DNA of 24,696 bases, taken from positions 1 to 24,696 of the IMG/VR virus record IMGVR_UViG_3300027833_000209. One strand, written 5' to 3'. Both the position numbers and the translations under genes were made by a program. This DNA is from a virus. Shown here piece by piece: positions 14,414 through 23,071 of this stretch. The notes beneath the pieces were generated by a model, which ran no database searches, had not been told where the DNA came from, and saw only the letters and a list, made by a program, of their open reading frames with translations. Each line of letters opens with the position of its first letter. The first letter of the stretch is position 1.

Positions 14414-16372
14414 TTATGCGAAAATGAAGTTGCCAGCAACTTTCTCTAATGAGAACCAAAAGTAAGAGCTGCCTGTAATTACTATGGCATCTCCAGTAGT
14501 AGCTCCAGAAACCAATGTTACATTACCTCCAGCAGTACCTAGTCCGTCTACAGTGTAGTCAGTAGTCAGCGCTAGAAGAGTGCCGTTCTGTGTAACCTTG
14601 ATGTCGGATGCCGAGTTAGCTAGGAACGTGTAAGGCAAAACAGTTTGACCACTTGTTGCAGTGATGCTGTCACTTGGCGGCGCACTAGCAGTTGCACTAA
14701 CAGGCGTTGCTTCAAGTTGAGCAGAACCGTGTGATATTACTACAGCATCTGATACAGTAGCGGGAGTATTTAGTGTTACATTACCACCTCCAGCAACACC
14801 TATTCCGTCTACAGTGTAAGCAGAGGATGGTTGTAGTACCGAGTTTATCGTTACTTTAATTTCGTTTATGCTATCAGTATAGGTAGTGAAAGTATATGGG
14901 AAAACCGTCTGACCGCTAGTAGCAGTATAGCTGTTAGCAGGGGTGGTCATACTGTAAGTGAACGATGGGAAATTAGAATTATTACCTGCCGTCAAACCCA
15001 ATGATGCAATCTCTACTACTTGTAACCCAGCGACAGACCTACCAATAAGTAACTTGTGTGTGGCAGTACCATTAACGCCCGTTTCAGCAAACTCAGCATT
15101 ATGAGCAATGACAAGTAATTCACCAGAGAAGTCATTAAATGTACCTTGACCAATGTTAAGTCCTGTCAGAATTTTAGCAGCTTGTGTTGGTTCAAACGCA
15201 CATGCATATACAAGTTTAGGAGCGGTATAGTTAGTCTGGATATAACCACTATCAAATGAACGTGCACCTAGGTTAGTCATTAGTGGGTCTTCGATAACTA
15301 ACTTAGCGCCCTGACCTGAAGCGATAAAGTCGTAGGTTCCATCAGTACCAGCAGCAAAAGAAACTGGTTGTCTTTGAACAACGAAGTTTTCTCGGTCATC
15401 ATACGACGTTACGTGAGTGTGGTTAGCGAAACCATTACCTTGTGTATTGTTACCACCACACGTATTACCGATACCACTTACCCAGTTAATCTCATAGTTA
15501 GAAGCACCCTCAAAGAAGAACCCTGAACGAGCATTAAATTCTGCACCGTTGGATATAAAGGTAACGCCACGGTTACCCAGTATATGGTATCCGTATCTGT
15601 TCTCGTCTGCCGCGTTTGCTATATAAGCAGAGTAAACATTGAAGTCACTCTTAAATCCCGCACACGTATAGAAGGTAGGCGCGGCTGGGTCTGGAGTTCC
15701 GTTTAATCTACCGTAGTTGTTTTCTAACAACCATGAAGTATGGATTTGGAAGTTATGGTAGAAACCATTACGCTTGTTCTCTTCTGCGTTACATTGTGAC
15801 ACCCTACATAAGTAAGATCTCTCAAAGGCAAATCCATCACTGCCTCTATCGATAGCATGATTTCCTTTAACTTGCACCCTCTCAAAGTTAGTCCGTTGGC
15901 CAGGCGAGGTGTTTGACACCGCATCAATATTGATACCAGTGGTGAATGCATTTAATACAGTAAGGTCGGTGATATTATTGAAGATGCTGTGCACCAACTC
16001 AATACCTGGCCCTGAAGTACTATCTTCGGCATTAATCACCGAACTTTGTCTACCTGCACCCTGAAGAGTTATATTATCAACTTCATAGGTTTGGGCACTG
16101 TTATAAATCTGTAGAGTAGCACTTATCTTGTACTCACCACGAGGAATATTAATCAGATTACCTGTAGTATTCAAATTACCATAAGTTGAAGTAATGGATG
16201 CTTGGAGTCCGGTGGTGTCATCATTGATATTGTCACCTACTGCTCCGAAAGCAGTAACATTGACAAATGCACCCCCGTCAGGCCCTACCAGACCGAAATT
16301 TTCATTAATCTTATCAAATGCCGCATTGACATTATCTGCAAGACTGACTGTTTGTATGCTACCTGTGGGCAT
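14414..16372 (-). CDS. Beta-helix tailspike with two domain insertions (652 aa)
   Basis: An N-terminal anchor-like helix (LADNVNAAFDKINENFGLV, about 11-29) precedes a pectate-lyase-3 type start, VNVTAFGAVGDNINDDTTGL (37-56), and a right-handed beta-helix body to about 350. Such spikes usually bind or cut host surface polysaccharide; catalytic residues cannot be assigned by eye. The C-terminal domain (from about 416) matches the C-terminus of the 475-aa spike (FSGELLVIAHNAE; VVEIASLGLTAG; PSFTY). It is interrupted by two related about 70-residue modules, SYTATSGQTVFPYTF... (about 480-549) and DSITATSGQTVLPYTF... (about 564-635), before its final strand. The gene overlaps the preceding 81-aa gene by 14 bp. 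Confidence 0.9.
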   Translation of the reverse strand: MPTGSIQTVSLADNVNAAFDKINENFGLVGPDGGAFVNVTAFGAVGDNINDDTTGLQASITSTYGNLNTTGNLINIPRGEYKISATLQIYNSAQTYEVDNITLQGAGRQSSVINAEDSTSGPGIELVHSIFNNITDLTVLNAFTTGINIDAVSNTSPGQRTNFERVQVKGNHAIDRGSDGFAFERSYLCRVSQCNAEENKRNGFYHNFQIHTSWLLENNYGRLNGTPDPAAPTFYTCAGFKSDFNVYSAYIANAADENRYGYHILGNRGVTFISNGAEFNARSGFFFEGASNYEINWVSGIGNTCGGNNTQGNGFANHTHVTSYDDRENFVVQRQPVSFAAGTDGTYDFIASGQGAKLVIEDPLMTNLGARSFDSGYIQTNYTAPKLVYACAFEPTQAAKILTGLNIGQGTFNDFSGELLVIAHNAEFAETGVNGTATHKLLIGRSVAGLQVVEIASLGLTAGNNSNFPSFTYSMTTPANSYTATSGQTVFPYTFTTYTDSINEIKVTINSVLQPSSAYTVDGIGVAGGGNVTLNTPATVSDAVVISHGSAQLEATPVSATASAPPSDSITATSGQTVLPYTFLANSASDIKVTQNGTLLALTTDYTVDGLGTAGGNVTLVSGATTGDAIVITGSSYFWFSLEKVAGNFIFA

Positions 16373-16604
16373 TTTTAACCTCTACTAAACTAATAAGTAA
16401 TTCTTTCATTTGATCCATATCGGTTCTTAGAGTATCAATCTCATTAGTAAGATTGGTGATATGGGCATCTTTTTCTTGTTGTACTTTTTTAAACATTTTT
16501 GCTCGTTCTATTTCAGTCTTATTGGTATTTAGGATAGCGCCAGATCGTCTATCCCGTACCAAGTTATTATGTCCTTTAACTGCAATATGGTTCGAGTTAC
16601 GCAT
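16359..16604 (-). CDS. Small coiled-coil virion-associated protein (81 aa)
   Basis: An 81-aa protein. The first third has HNNLVRDRRSGAILNTNKTE, a pattern I recognise from small proteins in the structural cluster of T4-like cyanophages. The remainder (about 30-78) is a coiled coil (KMFKKVQQEKDAHITNLTNE, then LRTDMDQMKELLISLVE). It overlaps the 1659-aa gene by 8 bp and the spike gene by 14 bp, so its production is coupled to both. It may trimerise and help link the spike to the baseplate, but no experimentally known role is recalled. Confidence 0.82.
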   Translation of the reverse strand: MRNSNHIAVKGHNNLVRDRRSGAILNTNKTEIERAKMFKKVQQEKDAHITNLTNEIDTLRTDMDQMKELLISLVEVKNAHR

Positions 16605-19600
16605 ATGGTGTAACCAAAGCGATTGCGCGAAGGTCTCTGATAATAGGAGACTTACTTGAGTTACTAGACTTCATCACTATTTTTATTTGGAACACTGCAA
16701 ATAGGTCTGCTTCCAAGGTATATTCATAATCGCGGAAGATTTCTGTATCTTCGTCAGAAGGCATTTCTGTATCTGGAGTAGACAATACCCAATCTATTAC
16801 AGGAGCACCTTCACTATCAACAGCAAAGAGAGTATCCTCATCAGCAGCAGTTTTAATATAAACCTCAAACTCCGCGACTGATGGTCGGTTAGCAGCGAAG
16901 ACTATCTTCAGACCAACAGACGATTCGTCAAGTACTGTGGGTACGGTGATATGTTGTGCAGCATCATCATTACCAATAACATTTTCAAGACATAGAGCAG
17001 AAACTCTTTGGAGGTCAACTACTGGTGAAACCTTGGAGTCCAATGTTGATAGATTGATAGAGAAATTCATACTTGGAGTTGTTCCTCCATTATCTATCGT
17101 AGTAACTACCTTTGGCGTATTATTGGTATTGTTGTCATTCAAGAATACTAGTGTGTCCACTGACTGAGTGTATAGGTTAGCGGGTGCAGAAGTTGACCTA
17201 CCACTACCATACGAAGAACCTTCTGCATTACTACTAGTAGCAGAGACGCTTGTTAAGTGAGGAGTGACAGTCTGTATTAATGGAACAAACTGGTCAAACA
17301 TAACTTGTTGAGAAACAGTCACATTGTTACCACCACCTAATGCATTACCAGTTGCGGGAGTAGTAACATCTATAGAGTAACCTTCCCAAGTTGGGTTGGA
17401 CACTGTGAATGCCCCTGCAATATTTACTGCGGGTATTCCACCGACATCAGTACTTACGTCCGATATGGATACTTTATCACCTACAGTGAATCCATGACCT
17501 TCATGGTAAACACGAATAACCGATGAAGCATTCGTAGTTTCTAAGGGGTCTGTACCTAGTGTAATTTTAGGTAAAGGTGCGTTATCTAGTAGAAGTGTAC
17601 CAGAAGCAACAAAGTCTGCACGGTCTAACTCAAACATTAAGTCTTTAGTTTGGTCTGGTGTCCAAGTAAATCCGTTCTGTGATAAGAATAGAGAACCTAA
17701 AGTAGGTTGCTTGGATATTTGGTCTTCTCGTGAACCGAACACGTTCTTATAAGTCTCAGCGATATAAACCGTATATGCTACCGACTCAGCAAGGAGTATT
17801 ATCGCATACTCTTCACCACTTGTCAAGTAAATTGGTTCATCAAACACAACTTCAGTTGGGGCTAGTTGAATATCTTCTATATCCACTGGAGATGATACAA
17901 TAGAAATATCACTTGGGTCTATAAACTTAACTGCGCCTGGCAGGATTATATTAGTCGGTATACCATTCTCTACTGAACGAATTTGTACCTGTAATGGAAT
18001 ATTTGTATCGGCAGTTGCAACATATATACGTGCCTTGGTTAAGAACATACCATTAGGATTTTCTATTTGGTCAACAAAGAATGTCTGTGCGAGAGGGTCT
18101 GTTCTATCAGCACGTCTTCCCACTAAACGTGTACTACGTACAGTTCTCTGTACACTGTCAATTGAACCCGTAGAAGTATAGGTTGCACGAGATATACTAA
18201 TTGCTTCGTTCTCATCATCAACACTTACATCTAATAGTTTAAATTCTTGTGTACCAGTTCGGAAGTTTATGTCAGAAGTGTTCGGTAAGAAGAAAGTACC
18301 GATTATCTCACCCTTAGAATCTGTTTCTAGAGTAGTTGCTCCACCTAGGACAGTTGGGTATCCAGTTTCATTCGCGTACTGACTACCAAACTCTTGGGAA
18401 TCATCCGAGAAATTAGTTGCAGTTACTTCTTGTCGTACCCATGCACTGACATTGACCCCACCAAAGAATGCAAACATTTTAGTGTTAGGACGTAGACCTT
18501 TAGCTGTAAAGTTGATTCTACGAGAACGCATGAATGGAATGACTTCTACATCTGCTACTCTCTCACCGATGAAGTCTTGAATGCTTCGTGATGCTGCTCT
18601 GAAAGAAACATCTCTAGGAATAGTGGTGAACAATCCAGCATTTCCGAAATTGTTAGTACCTCTGCCTATGCGTAAGGCAGGACGCTCCCGACTGTCGGAG
18701 AAGTCTTCTACTCTAGTTTCGTCGAATCTACGTACTGAAGTCTGCATGATAGGTGGTAAGTTACGAGTCTCTACCCATTCATCAGATGCAGGCGATAAGG
18801 TAAGATGACCACTTTGAGTGATAACCGCAAATGGGTTAACATTCATTGTGCTTGTCGCAAGTGGTTGAGAAAGTAATTCTACATCAGAGTACGGTAGAGT
18901 CACTAAATCACCATTCTTTTTAACAGAAGTAGTGTTGTCTGTGCTATATGTCAACCGAACCGAGTTCTCACGGAAAGATGCTTTCAACCGACCATTAGGG
19001 TCTATAGAAGCGCGGTAGTCTGGATTATCGATATCAGAGAAATCAAAGTTGGTGAAGTTATCTGCAATGAATCCTGCTTTAGTTCTATTAAGACCATTCG
19101 CGTCCAATACATTCAATGTGTTGGTATTAGATTCTAGTAGACTCAGTGTGGTCAATTCATATAGGTCTTCCACTCTCTCTGATAGTTTCGAGATGTCTTG
19201 CATCGTGAAACGCTTGTTTGGAATATAAGTGCTTGATAAATCCGTGGTATTAAAGGTATATGCATTTAACTTAAACTTATATAATGCAAGAGAACCCGTA
19301 GGAATTTCTGGTTCGCGTGGACTTACCGCAGACTCACCTCGGATAACCTGTAACTCACCAAACCCAATATCACCTCGACTGTCTATTGCATTCGCAACAA
19401 GTGTGTCGATACGTGGTAAGTAGTAAGATATAGTATTAATAGTGATTGCCGAACCGTTCTGGGGCAATGGGAAGATGTCGTATAGGTCTGTACCAGATGT
19501 TCTCACTGGACGAAAGTCTAGTACATCACGTAAAGAAATAACTTCACCCGAAGCGGTGGTGTGATTAGGAATATCAGCATAGTCGTCCAAGTCATACGAA

Positions 19601-21576
19601 CTTGCGGCAAAGTACTGTCCAGTTGAAGTGTGAGCGTAATAAGTGAATGTCACTTTAACTTCGTTTCCGGTACCAGTAGGCATCAAGTATCCAGTCTTAA
19701 TAAGTGCTTGAGCATTATCATAGAAGTTATCGCGTTGACCACCATCTAGAGTAAACTGATAAGTTATGTCAACCCAAGGGTCTGAAGCAGAAATTCTATG
19801 TTCTACTGTCTGTATTGCAATACCATCAGTAACTCCAAGAACAATCGGTCGTTTTTGTTCATCTACACTAGTAAGAGGTTTGATTACTGTTCCTGACGTA
19901 AGTGTCTTTGTTCTTGGAGCCGAAGTCACTTCAGAGTAGGAAAGAATCTTGTAGTTGTTACCTGCCGTTAGTCCACTATAGGTTCCAGAGGTAGGAGATA
20001 TCGCCAATATGGCACCTGTAGAGTCAGCAATTATCCACTGAGTCTCTTCAACACCAGCGATAGTTATCTCACCACCAGCAGACGCAGTAACTTCTTGATA
20101 TACCTGAGCGGTATAGTTAGCAGTAATCGCGTCTTTTGTAGGAGTAGTACTCGGTAGAGGGAACAGTAGAGTATTGTCAGCAGTAGCATAAAGACTACTA
20201 GATACCAAAGTTAGTATATCACTATTTATTGGGTCTTCTAGGGTAACGGCATCCGAGAAGTTTTCGGTTCCGGTCTTCTCTCCACCAACAGCAAATATAC
20301 CATCCATCTGTATATTGAATAGATATGCGCGATAACCCCCTGTCGCATCTTTCAGGATAGCACGAATATTGGCAGAACCAATTTTGGAGTTACTGACATT
20401 CTTTATTTCTAAAAGACCGAATACACTCAAGTCACCGATACCTTGACAAGCAGAACCATCGACATACACATAGTTACCGAATCGTGCATCAACAGCTTCA
20501 TTGGTCTTTGTGATAGTGTCTCTTGCCTTTGGTACGGTTATATCAGTTGTACCAATCTCTAAACGATACCCATCAACATAGGCAATACCTTCGGTTACGT
20601 CTAGGTTTAGGTTAGTCGCATCTTTCTCTTCGAAGATTGCCCTAAAATCGTCTACAACGTAGTCACCAGACTCTTCTTTGGTTCGTTGTGCTAGTAGGTC
20701 GTTTATTCTATTATATGAGTCAAACTGACTGACTTCACGAGTAATGATACCATCAACAACACGTGCGATGAATACGAAGTTCTCTTCTACTAGAACTTGG
20801 TCTCTCGTAGTCGGAGTCAACTTTATTTGATAACGATGTGCGCCAGGAGCAGTTGCGTTAGGCACGTCACCTTGGTTATCAAGTAAGTTACTATCTTCAC
20901 CTTCAGTGATGATGGTCTGTACAATCAGGAAACCGATATCGGCCGTGGGTGCGGAACTATACTGGTCTATGAAAGAACTTCCACCTTCCATATAGACAAA
21001 GTGCCCTTGGACAAAGAAATCACCAGCTGCAAAGTATGCTTTGGTTCCACGTCCGACTGCTGTGATAGCATCGTCTGCGCGAACTTTAATAGTGTTGTTG
21101 GTAGTACCATCTAGTGCAACTAGGTTATTTTGAGCAGTAACACGAGGAGCGACCGCAGTGTTGGTCACTACCGATGTGTCAGTGTACTGAACATAAAGAG
21201 TGGTTACAGGGTTTGCTACCGTAGGACTTACTACTTCTAATACCTTTAGTTCAATACCTTTGACAATCGAAGGAGTTACCGCACCATTAGTTAGAGTTTT
21301 ACCTACTAAGTCACTCGTGACAACACTTGTATCGTCTAGACGAATATACTCTACTTTGTTATCAACTGTGGCACCGCCTGGGTTTACCAGAGCACCTTCT
21401 TTGAATATGTTACGACCGAATCGTGCAATCTCTTCTTGGATGATTGTCTGCGACTCAATTAACTCACGTGCTTGTAGTGCGCGTCCAGAGTTAAACAATA
21501 CCCTATGATAACCGTCTTCTTCATTCCAAAAATCGCGGTAAGTTTCTTTGAATGTCTTATTTGTAAAATCTGCCAT
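16597..21576 (-). CDS. Large DUF4815-family virion/baseplate protein (1659 aa)
   Basis: A 1659-aa structural protein. The N-terminus (YRDFWNEEDGYHRVLFNSGR, then ALQARELIESQTIIQEEIAR and GALVNPGG at about 61-68) is the signature start of DUF4815 proteins found in the tails of marine T4-like phages. A further characteristic stretch, IAYVDGYRLEIGT with VPKARDT, lies at about 325-350. The last third has FLTKARIYVATADTNIPLQV (about 1170), a jelly-roll-like beta domain, and a Ser/Gly-rich linker (SSNAEGSSYGSGRSTSAP, about 1440). The gene follows gp8 by 8 bases with an AGGA site, where T4 has gp9-gp10, so it probably takes a peripheral baseplate role, carrying the spikes and fibres encoded next. Homology to gp10 is not shown by the sequence. 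Confidence 0.85.
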   Translation of the reverse strand: MADFTNKTFKETYRDFWNEEDGYHRVLFNSGRALQARELIESQTIIQEEIARFGRNIFKEGALVNPGGATVDNKVEYIRLDDTSVVTSDLVGKTLTNGAVTPSIVKGIELKVLEVVSPTVANPVTTLYVQYTDTSVVTNTAVAPRVTAQNNLVALDGTTNNTIKVRADDAITAVGRGTKAYFAAGDFFVQGHFVYMEGGSSFIDQYSSAPTADIGFLIVQTIITEGEDSNLLDNQGDVPNATAPGAHRYQIKLTPTTRDQVLVEENFVFIARVVDGIITREVSQFDSYNRINDLLAQRTKEESGDYVVDDFRAIFEEKDATNLNLDVTEGIAYVDGYRLEIGTTDITVPKARDTITKTNEAVDARFGNYVYVDGSACQGIGDLSVFGLLEIKNVSNSKIGSANIRAILKDATGGYRAYLFNIQMDGIFAVGGEKTGTENFSDAVTLEDPINSDILTLVSSSLYATADNTLLFPLPSTTPTKDAITANYTAQVYQEVTASAGGEITIAGVEETQWIIADSTGAILAISPTSGTYSGLTAGNNYKILSYSEVTSAPRTKTLTSGTVIKPLTSVDEQKRPIVLGVTDGIAIQTVEHRISASDPWVDITYQFTLDGGQRDNFYDNAQALIKTGYLMPTGTGNEVKVTFTYYAHTSTGQYFAASSYDLDDYADIPNHTTASGEVISLRDVLDFRPVRTSGTDLYDIFPLPQNGSAITINTISYYLPRIDTLVANAIDSRGDIGFGELQVIRGESAVSPREPEIPTGSLALYKFKLNAYTFNTTDLSSTYIPNKRFTMQDISKLSERVEDLYELTTLSLLESNTNTLNVLDANGLNRTKAGFIADNFTNFDFSDIDNPDYRASIDPNGRLKASFRENSVRLTYSTDNTTSVKKNGDLVTLPYSDVELLSQPLATSTMNVNPFAVITQSGHLTLSPASDEWVETRNLPPIMQTSVRRFDETRVEDFSDSRERPALRIGRGTNNFGNAGLFTTIPRDVSFRAASRSIQDFIGERVADVEVIPFMRSRRINFTAKGLRPNTKMFAFFGGVNVSAWVRQEVTATNFSDDSQEFGSQYANETGYPTVLGGATTLETDSKGEIIGTFFLPNTSDINFRTGTQEFKLLDVSVDDENEAISISRATYTSTGSIDSVQRTVRSTRLVGRRADRTDPLAQTFFVDQIENPNGMFLTKARIYVATADTNIPLQVQIRSVENGIPTNIILPGAVKFIDPSDISIVSSPVDIEDIQLAPTEVVFDEPIYLTSGEEYAIILLAESVAYTVYIAETYKNVFGSREDQISKQPTLGSLFLSQNGFTWTPDQTKDLMFELDRADFVASGTLLLDNAPLPKITLGTDPLETTNASSVIRVYHEGHGFTVGDKVSISDVSTDVGGIPAVNIAGAFTVSNPTWEGYSIDVTTPATGNALGGGNNVTVSQQVMFDQFVPLIQTVTPHLTSVSATSSNAEGSSYGSGRSTSAPANLYTQSVDTLVFLNDNNTNNTPKVVTTIDNGGTTPSMNFSINLSTLDSKVSPVVDLQRVSALCLENVIGNDDAAQHITVPTVLDESSVGLKIVFAANRPSVAEFEVYIKTAADEDTLFAVDSEGAPVIDWVLSTPDTEMPSDEDTEIFRDYEYTLEADLFAVFQIKIVMKSSNSSKSPIIRDLRAIALVTPYA

Positions 21577-21584
21577 GATTAATC

Positions 21585-22925
21585 CTAAACGGTTATGACT
21601 ATCTTAATGTCTTCGAGTTGTTCTATGTCACGTCTTATTCTGTGTCTGTTCTCAATATATAGTACTTCGCCAGATAAGCGATTTATACCATTTACTAGAG
21701 AAATAGATGCTACCTCTCCGGTCAATACAACACCATCTTGAGATATGATATCACCTACTACAAAAGGTTTGAACCCAGTTGACTCGTTCTGGTGAAAGTG
21801 TACTACAGCATCAACAGATTCGTTCACATGGGCAATTGCACCAGACACAGAACCTGTGATTGTTTTACCCGACTCGAATGGAGAAGAAGTAATGAGAGTC
21901 AGTGTCGACATTACCTTTCCGCTAACAGCAACGAATGCTGAAGTGTCTGGTGCAAGAGGGTTCTTGATAACACCCATTTGACGGAAAGTATTCTCGACGA
22001 CAAAAGTATTTGATTCCTTACCATCTGGTCTGATGTGCATCATGACAGCATTTGTTTTCAAATCAACTATAGGGTCAAACCCGATACCGTCTGTACTAGT
22101 TATAATAGCACGAATCGTGCAACCAGTACCACCACCTCCAACTATCTGGAATGATGCATTAGTATACCCTGCACCATATGCTGTCATTTCAATTCTAGTG
22201 ACCGCACCACCTGATACATGGGCAACCGCAGTTGCGCCACTACCGTCACCTATGACAGTAAGAGTAGGTGCTACAGTGTAAGCAGAACCACCCGTAACGA
22301 CAGCAGCATTAATAATCTCTCCACCTATTGCCGCATTCTTGATAAAGTACTGAAGTTCCATTTCAGCTTCGGTCTCACCGGCACCTAGTGTCAATTGACC
22401 TTCTTCCACTGGAAAGTGGTTAGATGATACGAACTTGAAGATTTTATCTACGGATATGTCGTATAATAATTTCCAAGTGTATCCGTCTGATGTAGTGAAC
22501 GAATCAACATAAGGAACACCCAGAGTGTTATAGTTAGGTTCTATGAGAGATGGTTTAGGAGAACCGTCTAAGTTCTTCGCAACATCTAAACAGATATACA
22601 CTTCCTTTGCGTCGTTCATCACATACCAAGCAGTAGGACTGTCTTCGTCGACATAGTCATCCCATCCCGCATAGATAGTACCAGAAGACCAATTCACTCT
22701 CTTTGCTACAAAAGAAGAACCTTCGACCTTTTTAATTGACTGTAGATTGTTGCGGAACTCTCTCTCCTCATGCGATGAGTCGATAGGTGTGATTGTCGTA
22801 TCTTCTAAATTGTAGAGATCCGACTTACCAATACCGATATAGTATTCATTGGCAGAGTTTTGAATGTCCGCTAGGAGTGCTTTCGCTAAACCCCTACCCA
22901 TTGTTTGTCTTACTATAGCTGGCAT
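21585..22925 (-). CDS. 8: Baseplate wedge protein gp8 (446 aa, enlarged)
   Basis: Matches to T4 gp8 (334 aa): TTSDGYTWKLLYDIS (about 144-158; T4 EPGDGYVWEYLFEIP), FRQMGVIKNPL (about 314-324; T4 FRQISIITNPL) and the C-terminus SGEVLYIENRHRIRRDIEQL (about 418-437; T4 SGEMIYMENRPPIIMAMDQT), ending in IKIVITV (T4 INILFTF). gp8 is part of the baseplate wedge in the contractile tail. The extra length sits in two places: about 203-280, glycine-rich repeats (VVTGGSAYTVAPTLTVIGDG, YGAGYTNASFQIVGGGG), and about 340-412, a beta-rich segment. It has a late promoter about 37 bp upstream and an AGGA ribosome site, and is followed at 8 bases by the 1659-aa gene. Confidence 0.92.
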   Translation of the reverse strand: MPAIVRQTMGRGLAKALLADIQNSANEYYIGIGKSDLYNLEDTTITPIDSSHEEREFRNNLQSIKKVEGSSFVAKRVNWSSGTIYAGWDDYVDEDSPTAWYVMNDAKEVYICLDVAKNLDGSPKPSLIEPNYNTLGVPYVDSFTTSDGYTWKLLYDISVDKIFKFVSSNHFPVEEGQLTLGAGETEAEMELQYFIKNAAIGGEIINAAVVTGGSAYTVAPTLTVIGDGSGATAVAHVSGGAVTRIEMTAYGAGYTNASFQIVGGGGTGCTIRAIITSTDGIGFDPIVDLKTNAVMMHIRPDGKESNTFVVENTFRQMGVIKNPLAPDTSAFVAVSGKVMSTLTLITSSPFESGKTITGSVSGAIAHVNESVDAVVHFHQNESTGFKPFVVGDIISQDGVVLTGEVASISLVNGINRLSGEVLYIENRHRIRRDIEQLEDIKIVITV

Positions 22926-22961
22926 TTTCGTATCCTGTGCTGTGTTGAAAACATTTGTATT

Positions 22962-22969
22962 TATTTATA
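22962..22969 (-). promoter_or_regulatory. T4-type late promoter for gp8 operon
   Basis: An exact TATAAATA on the minus strand, 36 bp before the gp8 ATG at 22925. It follows the terminator at 23015-23038, so it should start the gp8 / 1659-aa / 81-aa / 652-aa / 89-aa unit. Confidence 0.82.
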
Positions 22970-23014
22970 AGAGTTTTAAGTTATTATTCTACGTAATCGT
23001 CAATTTATTGGTAT

Positions 23015-23038
23015 AAAAAAGGGGAACCGAAGTTCCCC
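23015..23038 (-). terminator. Rho-independent terminator with UUCG tetraloop
   Basis: Perfect 7-bp stem GGGGAAC / GTTCCCC, UUCG loop and six T on the minus strand, 33 bp after the 475-aa spike stop codon. It differs from the terminator at 1316-1341 by one base in the stem. Confidence 0.9.
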
Positions 23039-23071
23039 CTAAAGATTTTAATCATTTATTGTACAATATAT

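Noticed and set aside
1727-16372. Diversity-generating retroelement acting on fibre tips
   Set aside because: No reverse transcriptase and no template/variable repeat pair with adenine changes is visible in this window; it could only be judged with the rest of the genome.
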